Of a stretch of DNA of 64,000 bases, positions 1 to 12,322 are shown piece after piece (position 1 is the stretch's first letter; each line of letters opens with the position of its first letter). The stretch covers positions 1,116,001-1,180,000 of the forward strand of contig NZ_CP034929.1 in NCBI RefSeq assembly GCF_004014875.1, in the 5' to 3' direction. The notes beneath the pieces were generated by a model. The model worked only from the letters and a program-made list of their open reading frames with translations, was not told the DNA's origin and ran no database searches. Origin of the DNA: Nocardioides yefusunii. GTDB taxonomy: Bacteria > Actinomycetota > Actinomycetes > Propionibacteriales > Nocardioidaceae. The position numbers and the translations under genes are program-made.

Positions 1-610
1 CCAGCTCTCGTCGATCAACGGTGTCACCCTGGCGACCACGGGAGCACTTCTCTCGGCCGCGCTGGCCGGGGCCTGCGTGGGCTTCCTGTGCCACAACTTC
101 CACCCCGCACGGCTCTTCATGGGCGACTCGGGGTCGATGCTGATCGGTCTGGTGCTCTCGGCGTCGGCCCTGACCCTCACGGGCCAGTTCGACGGCTCGG
201 AGGTCTCCTTCGGCCGCGAGGGCGCTTCGCCGTGGTGGGCGGTCGTGCTCCCGGTGCTGCTGCCGGTGTCGCTGCTCATCGTCCCGATCGCGGACATGAT
301 GCTCGCGGTCGTCCGGCGTACCCGTCAGGGGCGTTCGCCGTTCTCCCCGGACAAGGAGCACCTGCACCACCGACTCCTGGAGATCGGCCACTCCCAGCGC
401 CGAGCCGTCCTGATCATGTGGCTCTGGGCCGGGCTCATCGCGTTCGGTTCGGTGCTCCTGTCTCTCTACACCGGCCCCGTGGTGTGGAGTTGTCTCGGTG
501 CGGCCACGCTCCTCGTGGTGGCGGCGACGTTCCTTCTGCCGCGGGTTCCCACTCCGACGTTGAAGCCGGTGGACCCCCAGGTGCCGGGCGCAGTCGGCAA
601 GGGCCTGTGA
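1..610 (+). CDS. wecA: WecA/MraY-family glycosyl-1-phosphate transferase, C-terminal part
   Basis: The reading frame is open from base 2, so the start lies outside the window and only about 200 C-terminal residues are visible. The family transfers a sugar-1-phosphate to polyprenyl phosphate at the membrane, the first step of a cell-envelope glycan (in mycobacteria, the arabinogalactan linker). Seen: the hallmark FMGDSGS segment (nt 116-136), several hydrophobic helices, the cytoplasmic HLHHRLLE motif (around nt 359-382) typical of the WecA/TagO branch rather than MraY, and two final hydrophobic segments. It lies directly upstream of the ATP synthase region, the position of the WecA homologue (Rfe) in mycobacteria. 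The exact sugar substrate is inferred. Confidence 0.85.
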   Translation, partial: QLSSINGVTLATTGALLSAALAGACVGFLCHNFHPARLFMGDSGSMLIGLVLSASALTLTGQFDGSEVSFGREGASPWWAVVLPVLLPVSLLIVPIADMMLAVVRRTRQGRSPFSPDKEHLHHRLLEIGHSQRRAVLIMWLWAGLIAFGSVLLSLYTGPVVWSCLGAATLLVVAATFLLPRVPTPTLKPVDPQVPGAVGKGL

Positions 611-713
611 GACCTGAGGATTGGGGCCCGCCCATCCGCTTGTGATAACTTTCACGAGCCCTCGCCGGGCCGGTCCCGGCGACAAGTTCCACCCTCACCA
701 GAACGGCTGACAG

Positions 714-1169
714 ATGACTGACGAGTCTTCGTGGCTCGCCCGCGCAGCGGGAACCGTCATCCTTCGTCGTTCGTCCCTCGTCCTGGTCGCAGTCGTGGCC
801 GTGCTGGTCGGGGTCGCCGCTCTCGTGGCTGACTCCCGGGCCGCCGGAACCGTGCTGCTGGTCGGTGTCTCGACGGCGTTCGTCCTCGTCTTCGGGTCGT
901 GGTCCGTGCACGTGGTGGCTGCAGCGATGCCTTCGGCGTCACTGCTGGTCGCCTTGCTGACCTATGCCCTGCAGATCGCTGCGATGACGGCCCTCATGGC
1001 GTCGTTGGCCGGCTCTGCGGAATGGGAGAACGACATTCGTCCGGGCTGGTGCGTGGCCTCCGTCGTCGTGCTGGTCCTGACGTGGATGCTGCTCCAGGTC
1101 TGGTTCACGACGAGGGCTCGCGTCCTCGCGTATGACCTTCCGTCCCGCGAAGGGGAGCCGCGTCCGTGA
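714..1169 (+). CDS. AtpI-like four-helix membrane protein
   Basis: A 151-residue protein with about four hydrophobic segments (roughly residues 20-40, 45-65, 75-100 and 120-140) and short charged ends. It has no catalytic motif. Its place immediately before atpB, and the GTGA overlap of its stop with the next start, fit the poorly conserved AtpI family, thought to assist assembly of the Fo c-ring or Mg2+ supply. It starts the atp transcription unit. The assignment rests mainly on position and topology. Confidence 0.65.
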   Translation: MTDESSWLARAAGTVILRRSSLVLVAVVAVLVGVAALVADSRAAGTVLLVGVSTAFVLVFGSWSVHVVAAAMPSASLLVALLTYALQIAAMTALMASLAGSAEWENDIRPGWCVASVVVLVLTWMLLQVWFTTRARVLAYDLPSREGEPRP

Positions 1170-1456
1170 GCAACTCTCCCGACTGGTATCCTCGACCCGC
1201 GATGGCTGAGAACACTCCCTCTGATGGTCGCGCCGACAAGAACGAGAACCAGAAGCCCCTCAAGGATCCTTGGGGAGCCTTCGGATATCTCGTCTCCGGC
1301 GTGGGGGTCTACGGACTGATTGGCTGGGGGCTCGACCAGTGGTTGGACACGTCCTTCCTGGTGGCCATCGGCATCGTCGTGGGGGCAGGACTGGGCATCT
1401 ACATGACCATGAAGGCACTGCAAGTGCCGTCCGGGTCCGACGACCACAAGAACTGA
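1166..1456 (+). CDS. AtpZ/AtpI-family small membrane protein
   Basis: A 96-residue protein with a charged N-terminus and two hydrophobic helices (about 38-58 and 66-84) separated by a short loop, the AtpZ pattern: KDPWGAFGYL, then GWGLDQWLDTS, then a Gly-rich second helix. The GTG start overlaps the previous stop (GTGA) and has a strong ribosome site, AAGGGGAG, nine bases upstream. ATG at 1202 is an alternative; it has a TATCCT box at 1187-1192 and could be made from a leaderless internal transcript. Probable accessory factor for ATP synthase assembly. Confidence 0.75.
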   Translation: MSNSPDWYPRPAMAENTPSDGRADKNENQKPLKDPWGAFGYLVSGVGVYGLIGWGLDQWLDTSFLVAIGIVVGAGLGIYMTMKALQVPSGSDDHKN

Positions 1457-1486
1457 CACAGCAGTGCGGCAGACACAGGAGACAGC

Positions 1487-2320
1487 GTGAGTGCGATCGC
1501 GATGACCGCGATTCGGGCCGAAGGATTCGTCCCGCCGAGCCCGGCCGACTTCAACCTCCCCCCGGTCGGCTACACCCAGCAGAACGCACCGACGTTCGAA
1601 TTCCTGGGTGAAACCATGTACCTGGGCGTGACCAAGCCGATGCTGCAGCTGGCCCTTTCGGTCATCCTCATCTTCGGTTTCTTCTACTTCGCGTCGCGCA
1701 AGCGTGCCCTGGTCCCCGGCAAGCTCCAGCTCGTCGGTGAGATGGGGTACGGCCTTGTCCGCAACGGCCTGGCCCGCGACAACATCGGTCACGACTTCAT
1801 GCGGTTCGTCCCGTTCCTCGTGTCGATGTTCTTCTTCATCCTCGTCAACAACTACTTCGGCCTGATTCCGTTCATTCAGCTGCCGACCGCCTCCCGCTCC
1901 GCGGTGGCGTACACGTTGGCGATCATTGCCTGGCTCGTCTACAACTCCGTCGGCGTCCAGAAGCACGGCTTCTTCGGGTACCTCAAGCACCAGACCGTTC
2001 CGGCTGGCGTGCGTGGTCCCGTCCTCGTCCTGCTGATCCCGCTCGAGTTCTTCTCGAACATCCTCGTCCGCCCGGTCACCCTGGCGCTGCGACTGTTCGC
2101 GAACATGTTCGCCGGTCACATCCTGCTGATCCTGTTCTCCCTCGGCGGTCAGTACCTGATCACGGAGATGGGTGGCGTCTACATCGCCGCCGGCGCCGTC
2201 TCGTTCGTGATGTTCCTCCTGATCTGCGTCCTCGAGATGCTGGTCATGTTCCTCCAGGCGTACGTCTTCGTTCTCCTCACCGCGATGTACATCGCCGGTG
2301 CGGTCGCAGACGAGCACTGA
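1487..2320 (+). CDS. atpB: ATP synthase Fo subunit a
   Basis: Membrane stator subunit forming the two proton half-channels against the c-ring. The 277-residue protein has the family's multiple transmembrane helices, and the essential arginine is visible as R202 in the LALRLFANM segment. GTG at 1487 is chosen because AGGAGA (1477-1482) precedes it; ATG at 1502 lies too far from that site. First structural gene of atpBEFHAGDC. Length and motif are normal for actinobacteria. Confidence 0.98.
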   Translation: MSAIAMTAIRAEGFVPPSPADFNLPPVGYTQQNAPTFEFLGETMYLGVTKPMLQLALSVILIFGFFYFASRKRALVPGKLQLVGEMGYGLVRNGLARDNIGHDFMRFVPFLVSMFFFILVNNYFGLIPFIQLPTASRSAVAYTLAIIAWLVYNSVGVQKHGFFGYLKHQTVPAGVRGPVLVLLIPLEFFSNILVRPVTLALRLFANMFAGHILLILFSLGGQYLITEMGGVYIAAGAVSFVMFLLICVLEMLVMFLQAYVFVLLTAMYIAGAVADEH

Positions 2321-2415
2321 GCAACACCCCCGGTCGGCCTTTGTCGACCCACTGAACTCAACTCTCCACAACACCATCCCGGGGCGTATCCCGGGAACTA
2401 CGAAAGGAAGAAGCC

Positions 2416-2622
2416 ATGGTTGGCTCCCTCAACATGCTCGGTTACGGCCTCGCCACCGTCGGTCCGGGTCTCGCCGTCGGCCTCATCTTCGCCGCCTACA
2501 TCAACGGTGTTGCTCGTCAGCCCGAGGCTCAGGGCAAGCTGCAGCCGATCGCCATCCTGGGCTTCGCCCTCGCCGAGGCGCTCGCGATCATCGGTATCGC
2601 CCTCGCCTTCGTCCTCAAGTGA
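2416..2622 (+). CDS. atpE: ATP synthase Fo subunit c
   Basis: The 68-residue proteolipid of the proton-driven rotor ring. Two hydrophobic helices flank the polar loop RQPE (34-37), which contacts gamma and epsilon. The proton-carrying carboxylate is E54 in the second helix (ALAEALAII). A Gly/Ala-rich first helix matches the family, and there is no sodium-type ligand set. The ribosome site AAAGGAAG lies eight bases before ATG. This is the subunit targeted by diarylquinolines in mycobacteria. Confidence 0.98.
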   Translation: MVGSLNMLGYGLATVGPGLAVGLIFAAYINGVARQPEAQGKLQPIAILGFALAEALAIIGIALAFVLK

Positions 2623-2650
2623 CCCTGGCTCCTCGCTGATACCCGCCTGA

Positions 2651-3204
<554 letters not shown>

Positions 3205-3205
<1 letters not shown>

Positions 3206-4017
3206 TGTCGTCCTTCCGTGGTGCTTCTGCCGAGGCGTTCGCCGCACTGACCAGCGCGCTTGACGGTGCGCTGGCCCAGGGCGCCGACGTTGCCCAGGTC
3301 GGTTCCGACCTGTTCTCGGTGGCTGAGGTGCTGCGTGGAGCGCCGGCCCTTCGCCGCGTCGTGACCGATCCGTCGGTCGACGTAGCGGCGAAGGCCGGGC
3401 TCGTCGCCCAGCTCTTCACGGGCAAGGTCTCCCCGACCGTCACGCCGCTGGTCTCCAGCGCCGTGAGCCACCGTTGGACCGCCCCCCGCGACCTCACGCT
3501 CGCTCTCGAGGAGCTCGCCGTGGTCGCCACGGTGAAGTCGGCCGGTGCCGACTCCGCCCGCCTGTCCGAGGAGCTCTTCGTCCTCGGGACCGTCCTCAAG
3601 GACACCCCCGAGCTGCGCAGCGCCCTCTCCGACCCTGCCCGGTCGGTCGAGGACAAGCGTGGTCTCCTGTCCGGCCTCATCGCCGGCAAGTCCCTGCCCG
3701 CCACCGCGAAGCTCGCCGACCAGGCTCTGGCCGGCACGCACCGCACGGTGGAGGCAGCCGTGGAGGCCTACCAGCAGCTTGCCGCACAGGTGCACGGCCG
3801 CAAGGTCGCCACCGTGACGGTCGCCGCCCCGCTCGCCGAGGCCGACCGGACCCGTCTCACCGCTGCGCTCTCGCGCAAGTACGACGTCGAGCTCGAGCTC
3901 AACGTCGTGATCGACCCGACCGTCCTCGGTGGCGTGAAGGTCGAGATCGCTGACGAGGTCATCGACGGCACCGTCGCCAGCTCGCTGGACGACGCCCGCC
4001 GCAAGCTGGCCGTCTGA
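3205..4017 (+). CDS. atpH: ATP synthase F1 subunit delta
   Basis: Connects the top of the alpha3beta3 head to subunit b. At 270 residues it is longer than the roughly 180-residue E. coli protein, as usual in actinobacteria. The C-terminal signature is present: [14 protein letters not shown], then a beta-rich segment ([13 protein letters not shown]), then [17 protein letters not shown] near the end. It starts inside the atpF stop codon (TGATG). Confidence 0.95.
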
Positions 4018-4076
4018 TCCGGTCATCCGGTCAGACACCAAGAACTTTTCGAGCACACGAAAGTAAGGATGAGGAA

Positions 4077-5720
4077 ATGACGGAGCTTTCGATCCGTCCG
4101 GAGGAGATCCGGGACGCGTTGCAGCGCTTCGTGTCGGACTACACGCCCGAGACCGCAAGCCGGGAAGAGGTCGGCACGGTTGCTGAGGCCGCTGACGGCA
4201 TCGCCCGTGTGACCGGACTCCCGTCCGTCATGGCCAACGAGCTCCTCGAGTTCGAGGACGGCACGCTCGGCCAGGCGCTGAACCTCGACACTCGCGAGGT
4301 CGGCGTCGTCGTCCTCGGTGACTTCGACAAGATCGAAGAGGGCCAGACGGTCCGCCGTACCGGCGAGATCCTCTCGGTCCCCGTGGGCGAGGGCTACCTC
4401 GGTCGCGTCGTCGACCCGCTCGGCAACCCGATCGACGGTCTCGGCGAGATCACCGGCATCGAGGGTCGTCGCGCTCTGGAGCTCCAGGCTCCGACCGTCG
4501 TCCAGCGCAAGTCGGTCCACGAGCCGCTCGCCACCGGTATCAAGGCCATCGACGCCATGACGCCCGTCGGCCGTGGTCAGCGTCAGCTGATCATCGGTGA
4601 CCGTGCGACCGGCAAGACCACGATCGCCATCGACACGATCATCAACCAGAAGCAGAACTGGGAGTCCGGCGACCCGGACAAGCAGGTTCGCTGCATCTAC
4701 GTCGCCATCGGTCAGAAGGGCTCGACCATCGCCTCCGTGCGTGGTGCCCTCGAGGCCTCCGGCGCTCTGGAGTACACCACCATCGTCGCCTCCCCGGCGT
4801 CCGACTCGGCTGGCTTCAAGTACCTCGCTCCGTACACCGGTTCGGCCATCGGCCAGCACTGGATGTACCAGGGCAAGCACGTCCTCATCGTGTTCGATGA
4901 CCTGACCAAGCAGGCTGAGGCCTACCGCGCGGTCTCCCTGCTGCTCCGCCGCCCGCCGGGCCGCGAGGCGTACCCGGGTGACGTCTTCTACCTGCACTCG
5001 CGTCTTCTCGAGCGTTGCGCGAAGCTGTCCGACGACATGGGCAAGGGCTCGATGACCGGTCTTCCGATCATCGAGACCAAGGCCAACGACGTCTCGGCCT
5101 TCATCCCGACCAACGTCATCTCGATCACCGACGGTCAGATCTTCCTGCAGTCCGACCTCTTCGCGGCGAACCAGCGTCCCGCGATCGACGTCGGTGTGTC
5201 GGTCTCCCGTGTCGGTGGTGCCGCGATGACCAAGGCGCTCAAGGGCGTCACGGGCTCGCTCAAGGTCGACCTGGCGCAGTTCCGCGCCATGGAGGCGTTC
5301 GCCATGTTCGCCTCCGACCTCGACGCCGCGTCGCGTCAGCAGCTGGCCCGCGGTCAGAAGCTGATGGCTCTGCTCAAGCAGCCGCAGTACTCGCCGTACC
5401 CGGTCGAGGAGATGACCGTCTCGCTGTGGACCGGTACCACCGGCCGCCTGGACGAGATCCCGACCGAGGACGTCCTGCGCTTCGAGGCCGAGTTCCTCGA
5501 CCACCTGCGCCGCAACAACGCCGGTATCCTCTCCGCCATCCGTGAGACCTCGAAGTTCGAGAAGTCCACCGAGGCACTGCTGATCGAGGCCTACGACGGC
5601 TTCGTCAAGCAGTTCGAGACCTCCGCCGGCGGCGCGATCAAGGCTGGCAACGAGGAGCACGACGCTCTCGACGCCGCCGACGTCGAGCAGGAGCAGATCG
5701 TCAAGCAGAAGCGGGGCTGA
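4077..5720 (+). CDS. atpA: ATP synthase F1 subunit alpha
   Basis: Non-catalytic nucleotide-binding subunit of the F1 head, 547 residues. Walker A GDRATGKT is at 174-181; the Walker B region LIVFDDLTK and the arginine-finger region [14 protein letters not shown] are present. About 35 C-terminal residues beyond the conserved core are acidic and Gln-rich, an extension as seen in other actinobacterial alpha subunits, where it has been linked to suppression of ATP hydrolysis. Two bases separate it from atpG. Confidence 0.98.
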   Translation: MTELSIRPEEIRDALQRFVSDYTPETASREEVGTVAEAADGIARVTGLPSVMANELLEFEDGTLGQALNLDTREVGVVVLGDFDKIEEGQTVRRTGEILSVPVGEGYLGRVVDPLGNPIDGLGEITGIEGRRALELQAPTVVQRKSVHEPLATGIKAIDAMTPVGRGQRQLIIGDRATGKTTIAIDTIINQKQNWESGDPDKQVRCIYVAIGQKGSTIASVRGALEASGALEYTTIVASPASDSAGFKYLAPYTGSAIGQHWMYQGKHVLIVFDDLTKQAEAYRAVSLLLRRPPGREAYPGDVFYLHSRLLERCAKLSDDMGKGSMTGLPIIETKANDVSAFIPTNVISITDGQIFLQSDLFAANQRPAIDVGVSVSRVGGAAMTKALKGVTGSLKVDLAQFRAMEAFAMFASDLDAASRQQLARGQKLMALLKQPQYSPYPVEEMTVSLWTGTTGRLDEIPTEDVLRFEAEFLDHLRRNNAGILSAIRETSKFEKSTEALLIEAYDGFVKQFETSAGGAIKAGNEEHDALDAADVEQEQIVKQKRG

Positions 5721-5722
5721 CA

Positions 5723-8089
<2,367 letters not shown>

Positions 8090-8090
<1 letters not shown>

Positions 8091-8356
8091 TGGCAGGGCA
8101 GCTTCGGGTCGAGCTCGTCGCGGCGGACCGTGTCGTCTGGTCCGGCGACGCCAAGTCCGTGACGGTGCGCACGGTGGAGGGTGAGATCGGCGTCCTGCCG
8201 AACCACGCTCCTCTGCTCTCCGTCATGGTTGCTGGTGTCGTCACCATCCACGCGCTGGATGGTCAGACGGTCGCTGCCAATGTCGACGAGGGCTTCGTCT
8301 CGGTTGCGAACAACCGTGTCTCCGTTCTGGCGGAGCACGCTGGGCTCGCTTCCTGA
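8090..8356 (+). CDS. atpC: ATP synthase F1 subunit epsilon, short form
   Basis: An 88-residue protein corresponding to the N-terminal beta-sandwich (LRVELVAADRVVWSG, GEIGVLPNHAPLLS, the later strand VDEGFVSVANNRVSVLAE). The usual C-terminal two-helix domain (about 40 residues), which inhibits ATP hydrolysis by contacting the beta DELSEED lever, is absent. The frame stops at TGA and only a few codons follow in any frame before the terminator, so this looks like a genuine short form and not a frameshift. Last gene of the operon. Confidence 0.93.
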
Positions 8357-8378
8357 GTGGAGCTGAACAAGCAGCAGT

Positions 8379-8411
8379 AAGGTGGGCGCACGGTCTCCGT
8401 GCGCCCACCTT
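8379..8411 (+). terminator. atp operon terminator
   Basis: Perfect 15-bp stem (8379-8393 with 8397-8411) around a TCT loop, 22 bases after the atpC stop. The following sequence, CTGCATTT, is only weakly T-rich, as usual in actinobacteria. Confidence 0.75.
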
Positions 8412-8485
8412 CTGCATTTCGGACGCGGACGGTGTCCGCGGCTCAAACTCCCCCCACTTCCCCTTGTTCCCTCCGAGGAGGACGG

Positions 8486-8941
8486 ATGCACGACGGCTGG
8501 CTTCTTCTGCTGGACGTTCTTGGCGTGCTCTTGGTGCTGGTCCTCATCGCCGGCGTCTGGCTGGTGGTACGTCGGCGGGTGATTGCACGCGACGGCGGCA
8601 CGTTCGAACTGAGTCACCGTTCCCGGGTGGACCGCGACGGTCGTGGCTGGGTCCTCGGTGTGGGCCGATACAGCGGGGAACGTCTGGAGTGGTTCCGCTT
8701 CTTCTCGCTCTCCCCGCGCCCGCATCGCATCTGGCTGCGTGACGACGTCGACTTCGTCGGACGCCGGGACCGCGTGGGCGCCGAGGACGTCTCTCTCTAC
8801 GACGACCACGTCGTCGTCCGCTGTGGCAGTGCCGACGGGGAGGTCGAGTTCGCGATGAGCGAGTCCTCGTTGATGGGCCTCCAGGCGTGGCTCGAGGCCG
8901 GTCCGCCCCGTGCCGACTGGGACTCGCGCCCTGTGCGCTGA
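8486..8941 (+). CDS. DUF2550 family membrane-anchored protein
   Basis: A 151-residue protein with one N-terminal transmembrane helix (about 5-27), a basic stop-transfer segment (RRRVIARDGG), then a beta-rich cytosolic domain with many aromatic and charged residues (GVGRYSGERLEWFRFFSLS). This matches the actinobacterial DUF2550 family, whose mycobacterial member also follows atpC. The ATG at 8486 has GAGGAGG five bases upstream. Function unknown; the constant association with atp genes suggests an envelope or bioenergetic role. Confidence 0.85.
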   Translation: MHDGWLLLLDVLGVLLVLVLIAGVWLVVRRRVIARDGGTFELSHRSRVDRDGRGWVLGVGRYSGERLEWFRFFSLSPRPHRIWLRDDVDFVGRRDRVGAEDVSLYDDHVVVRCGSADGEVEFAMSESSLMGLQAWLEAGPPRADWDSRPVR

Positions 8942-8959
8942 CCGACACGCCGAACCGGC

Positions 8960-9010
8960 AGACATGACGAGGGCCGCACCACCATCGGTGGTGCGGCCCT
9001 CGTCATGTCT
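8960..9010. terminator. Bidirectional terminator
   Basis: Perfect 24-bp inverted repeat (8960-8983 with 8987-9010) around a 3-base centre, between the converging DUF2550 gene and the adenosyltransferase gene. It serves both strands. Confidence 0.8.
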
Positions 9011-9032
9011 CTGCGGGGTGCGTGGGGGTGCC

Positions 9033-9608
9033 TCAGTCGCGCTGGCCGCCGGGGACCCAGAGGACGTCACCGTTCTCGCGGTTCGCGTGGCGCGCCAAGA
9101 TGAAGACGAGGTCGGAGAGGCGGTTCAGGTAGGTGATCGCGAGTTTGTTCATGACCGGGCCGTGGGTCTCCCAAGCAGCCCAGGCCTGACGCTCGGCGCG
9201 GCGCACGACGGTACGGACGACGTGCAGGTGGGCCGCGGCCGGGGTACCGCCGTTGAGGATGAAGGAGCGCAGGGCCGGAAGGTCGGCGTTGTACTGGTCG
9301 CACCAGCCCTCGAGGCGGTCGATGTACTCCTGGGTGATGCGGAGCGGCGGGTACTCGGGATCGATGACCACAGGGGTGCAGAGGTCGGCGCCCACGTCGA
9401 ACAGGTCGTTCTGGATGCGCAGCAGCAGCGCGCGCACGTCGTCGTCGACATGGCTGGTGGCCAGGGTGACGCCGATCTGGGCGTTGGCCTCGTCCACGTC
9501 GGCGTAAGCAGCGAGTCGGGGATCGGTCTTGGAGGTCTCGCTCATGTCGCCGAGACGGGTGGAACCAGCATCGCCGGTGCGGGTGTAGATGCGCGTCAGG
9601 TTGACCAT
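9033..9608 (-). CDS. PduO-type cob(I)alamin adenosyltransferase
   Basis: Transfers the 5'-deoxyadenosyl group of ATP to cob(I)alamin, making the cofactor of the mutase encoded next door. The 191-residue protein has the N-terminal ATP-binding motif TRTGDAGST (9-17), the VDEANAQIG segment, and the helix signature HVVRTVVRRAER. It is transcribed divergently from the STAS/mutase side; proximity to the mutase and meaB suggests it serves the ethylmalonyl/methylmalonyl-CoA mutases. ATG at 9608 follows a short intergenic region. Confidence 0.95.
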   Translation of the reverse strand: MVNLTRIYTRTGDAGSTRLGDMSETSKTDPRLAAYADVDEANAQIGVTLATSHVDDDVRALLLRIQNDLFDVGADLCTPVVIDPEYPPLRITQEYIDRLEGWCDQYNADLPALRSFILNGGTPAAAHLHVVRTVVRRAERQAWAAWETHGPVMNKLAITYLNRLSDLVFILARHANRENGDVLWVPGGQRD

Positions 9609-9751
9609 GCTGTCGAGGTTAGTCGGTCGTCGGTGGGTGTCGGTATCCCCAGGGGACGCGACGACGCTGCGGTCGCGGGAGGAAGATCGTTACCGAATAT
9701 CGGTCATGACGGGATGAATGTGCTTGGTGGAAGAAACCAAATTGGGTACCA

Positions 9752-9784
9752 ATGACGTCATGCAGGTGTGACGACGACGTCATG
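9752..9784. promoter_or_regulatory. Direct repeats GACGTCATG, candidate operator
   Basis: GACGTCATG occurs at 9754-9762 and again at 9776-9784, 22 bp apart, so both lie on the same face of the helix. The first copy sits inside the perfect palindrome ATGACGTCAT. It lies in the 237-bp region between the divergent adenosyltransferase and STAS genes. The binding protein is unknown. Confidence 0.4.
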
Positions 9785-9845
9785 ACCATGAGGGCCGCCG
9801 GGTCCTCGGCAGCCGGGCACGCGCCGTGTCCGGGAAGGGGGCGAC

Positions 9846-10151
9846 ATGCAGATGGTCCTGGAGGACTCGACACTGAGACTGGGCGGTGCCTTCGACGTCC
9901 GCAGCACCAGTGTCGTGCGTGAGGTGCTGCACCTGCTGATCGAGGAGGGAGGGGTCATTGTCGTCGACCTCTCGGAGGTCGAGGCGGTGGACCTCACAGC
10001 ACTGCGGCTGCTGGCAGTGGCCACGCGGCGCGCCACGCGTGCGGGGGGTCGGTTGGTGATGCGCGGGTGCGGACCGTCGGTGTGCCGGATGATGCACATC
10101 TCCCGCATGGCTCGACAGCTGGAGTTCGAACGCGAGTTGCGGGCCGCCTGA
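9846..10151 (+). CDS. STAS-domain anti-sigma factor antagonist-like protein
   Basis: A 101-residue single STAS domain: beta strand LRLGGAFDVRS, helix VVREVLHLL, strand VIVVDLSEVEAVD, then DLTALRLLAVA where SpoIIAA-type proteins carry the phosphorylated residue. The acceptor would be T51 after D49. It probably takes part in partner switching with an anti-sigma kinase, but no RsbW-like kinase gene is in the window. The ribosome site is a G-rich stretch before ATG at 9846. Confidence 0.8.
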   Translation: MQMVLEDSTLRLGGAFDVRSTSVVREVLHLLIEEGGVIVVDLSEVEAVDLTALRLLAVATRRATRAGGRLVMRGCGPSVCRMMHISRMARQLEFERELRAA

Positions 10152-10238
10152 AGGGCAGCGAGCATCAGCCGATGGCTGTGACGTGGCCCACTTCCGAGAT
10201 GGGTTATCCGTTGTTAACTTAGGCCGTACCATCTCCGC

Positions 10239-12278
10239 ATGACCGAGCCTCTGTACGTCACGGACCGTCCCCAGAAGGATCGCCCTGCGAAGGACCGTCC
10301 CTGGGTGATGCGTACCTACGCCGGCCACTCGACGGCCGCTGCGTCCAACGCTCTTTATCGCACCAATCTCGCCAAGGGGCAGACCGGGCTCTCGGTGGCC
10401 TTCGACCTCCCGACCCAGACGGGTTACGACCCGGACTCCGCGCTCAGCCGTGGAGAGGTCGGCAAGGTCGGCGTCCCGGTTCCGCACCTGGGCGAGATGC
10501 GTCGACTGTTCCAGGACATCCCGCTCGTCGAGATGAACACCTCAATGACGATCAACGCCCCTGCCATGTGGTTGTTGGCGCTGTACCAGGTGGCGGCGGA
10601 GGAGCAGAACCCCGACGTCGCGCCCGCGGATGTGGCTGCGCAGTTGGCCGGAACCACCCAGAACGACATCATCAAGGAGTACCTCTCGCGAGGTACCTAC
10701 GTCTTCGGCCCCGAACACTCGCTGCGGCTGACGGCTGACACCATCGCCTACACCGTCAACAGCATTCCCAAGTGGAACCCGATCAACATCTGCAGCTACC
10801 ACCTGCAGGAGGCCGGGGCGACCCCCGCGCAGGAGCTGGCCTACGCGCTCAGCACCGCTATCGCCGTCCTGGACCGGGTCAAGGCATCGGGTCAGGTCTC
10901 CGACGCGGACTTCGAGAAGGTCGTGGGCCGGATCTCGTTCTTCGTCAACGCCGGAGTCCGTTTCGTCGAGGAGATGTGCAAGATGCGCGCCTTCGTCGAG
11001 CTGTGGGACGAGATCACCGTGGAGCGCTACGGTGTCCAGGATCCGAAGATGCGCCGGTTCCGGTACGGAGTCCAGGTCAACTCGCTCGGTCTCACCGAGG
11101 CGCAGCCTGAGAACAACGTCCAGCGCATCGTGCTCGAGATGCTCGGCGTGACCCTGTCGAAGAACGCGCGTGCGCGTGCGGTGCAGCTGCCGGCCTGGAA
11201 CGAGGCGCTCGGCCTGCCGCGTCCCTGGGACCAGCAGTGGTCCTTGCGTCTGCAGCAGGTCCTGGCCTACGAGTCCGACCTGTTGGAGTACGGCGACCTC
11301 TTCGACGGCTCCACGGTGGTGGAGGCCAAGGTCGCCTCTCTCGTCGCCGAGGCGCGTGCGGAGATGGCGAAGGTCGAGGAGATGGGTGGTGCGATCGCTG
11401 CCGTCGAGTCGGGCTACATGAAGTCCGAGCTCGTCTCGGCCCACGCTGTGCGCCGGGCCCGGATCGAGGCCGGCGAGGAGGTCATCGTCGGCGTCAACAA
11501 GTTCACCACCACCGAGCAGTCCCCGTTGACCGCTGACCTCGACGGCGCCATCCAGACGGCTGACCCGGCTGCGGAGAAGGCGGCCCTGGAGTCGCTGGCC
11601 GCGTGGAAGGCGCAGCGTGACGAGGGAGCCGTGCAGGAGGCGCTCGCACAGCTCGCCGCCGACGCCAAGACCGAGAAGAACCTCATGGAGGCCACCCTGG
11701 GTGCCGCCCGTGCGGGCGCGACGACAGGGGAGTGGACCGCGACCCTGCGAGGCGTCTTCGGTGAGTTCCGGGCCCCGACCGGTGTCCAGGGTGCGGTCGG
11801 CGTCACGGAGGCCGGCGACGATCTGCTTGCCGTGCGTGAGCGTGTGCGCGTCACCGGAGAAGAGCTCGGTGGACCGCTCCGCCTCCTGGTCGGAAAGCCC
11901 GGCCTGGATGGTCACTCCAACGGCGCCGAGCAGGTGGCGGTCCGTGCCCGTGACGCTGGTTTCGAGGTCATCTACCAGGGGATCCGTCTGACGCCGGAGC
12001 AGATCGTCTCCGCGGCGGTGAGCGAGGATGTCCACTGCATCGGGCTCTCGATCCTGTCCGGTTCGCACATGGAGCTGGTGCCGGCTGTGTTGGACGGGCT
12101 GCGGGCTGCGGGTCTCGATGACGTCCCGGTGATCGTGGGCGGCATCATCCCGGAGTCCGACGGCAAGGCCCTGCTGGCGCAGGGCATCGCTGCGGTGTAC
12201 ACCCCGAAGGACTTCGGCCTGACGGAGATCATGAGCGGGATCGTGGACGTGATCCGTGCTGCCAACGACCTGACCTGA
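10239..12278 (+). CDS. ecm: Ethylmalonyl-CoA mutase (B12-dependent)
   Basis: Converts (2R)-ethylmalonyl-CoA to (2S)-methylsuccinyl-CoA with coenzyme B12, a defining step of the ethylmalonyl-CoA pathway. The 679-residue single chain has the TIM-barrel catalytic part first (FDLPTQTGYDPDS; NTSMTINAPAMWL) and the B12 domain last, with the cobalt-ligating DxHxxG at 557-562 (D557, H559). The length fits Ecm/MeaA better than methylmalonyl-CoA mutase (about 730). A TACCAT box at 10227-10232 lies six bases before ATG, suggesting a leaderless message. ccr, meaB and the epimerase nearby support Ecm over isobutyryl- or methylmalonyl-CoA mutase, which remain possible on sequence alone. Confidence 0.88.
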   Translation: MTEPLYVTDRPQKDRPAKDRPWVMRTYAGHSTAAASNALYRTNLAKGQTGLSVAFDLPTQTGYDPDSALSRGEVGKVGVPVPHLGEMRRLFQDIPLVEMNTSMTINAPAMWLLALYQVAAEEQNPDVAPADVAAQLAGTTQNDIIKEYLSRGTYVFGPEHSLRLTADTIAYTVNSIPKWNPINICSYHLQEAGATPAQELAYALSTAIAVLDRVKASGQVSDADFEKVVGRISFFVNAGVRFVEEMCKMRAFVELWDEITVERYGVQDPKMRRFRYGVQVNSLGLTEAQPENNVQRIVLEMLGVTLSKNARARAVQLPAWNEALGLPRPWDQQWSLRLQQVLAYESDLLEYGDLFDGSTVVEAKVASLVAEARAEMAKVEEMGGAIAAVESGYMKSELVSAHAVRRARIEAGEEVIVGVNKFTTTEQSPLTADLDGAIQTADPAAEKAALESLAAWKAQRDEGAVQEALAQLAADAKTEKNLMEATLGAARAGATTGEWTATLRGVFGEFRAPTGVQGAVGVTEAGDDLLAVRERVRVTGEELGGPLRLLVGKPGLDGHSNGAEQVAVRARDAGFEVIYQGIRLTPEQIVSAAVSEDVHCIGLSILSGSHMELVPAVLDGLRAAGLDDVPVIVGGIIPESDGKALLAQGIAAVYTPKDFGLTEIMSGIVDVIRAANDLT

Positions 12279-12322
12279 GGCATCGCGCTGCCGAGGCCGC
12301 GGGTCCGGAGGGCGAAGAAATC

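Noticed and set aside
8354..8395. Frameshift that would restore the epsilon C-terminal domain
   Set aside because: No reading frame downstream encodes helical residues before the terminator hairpin, which starts 22 bases after the stop.
10239..12278. Methylmalonyl-CoA mutase assignment
   Set aside because: The single 679-residue chain is shorter than the usual large subunit and it lies beside ccr, meaB and the epimerase, fitting ethylmalonyl-CoA mutase better. Not excluded on sequence alone.
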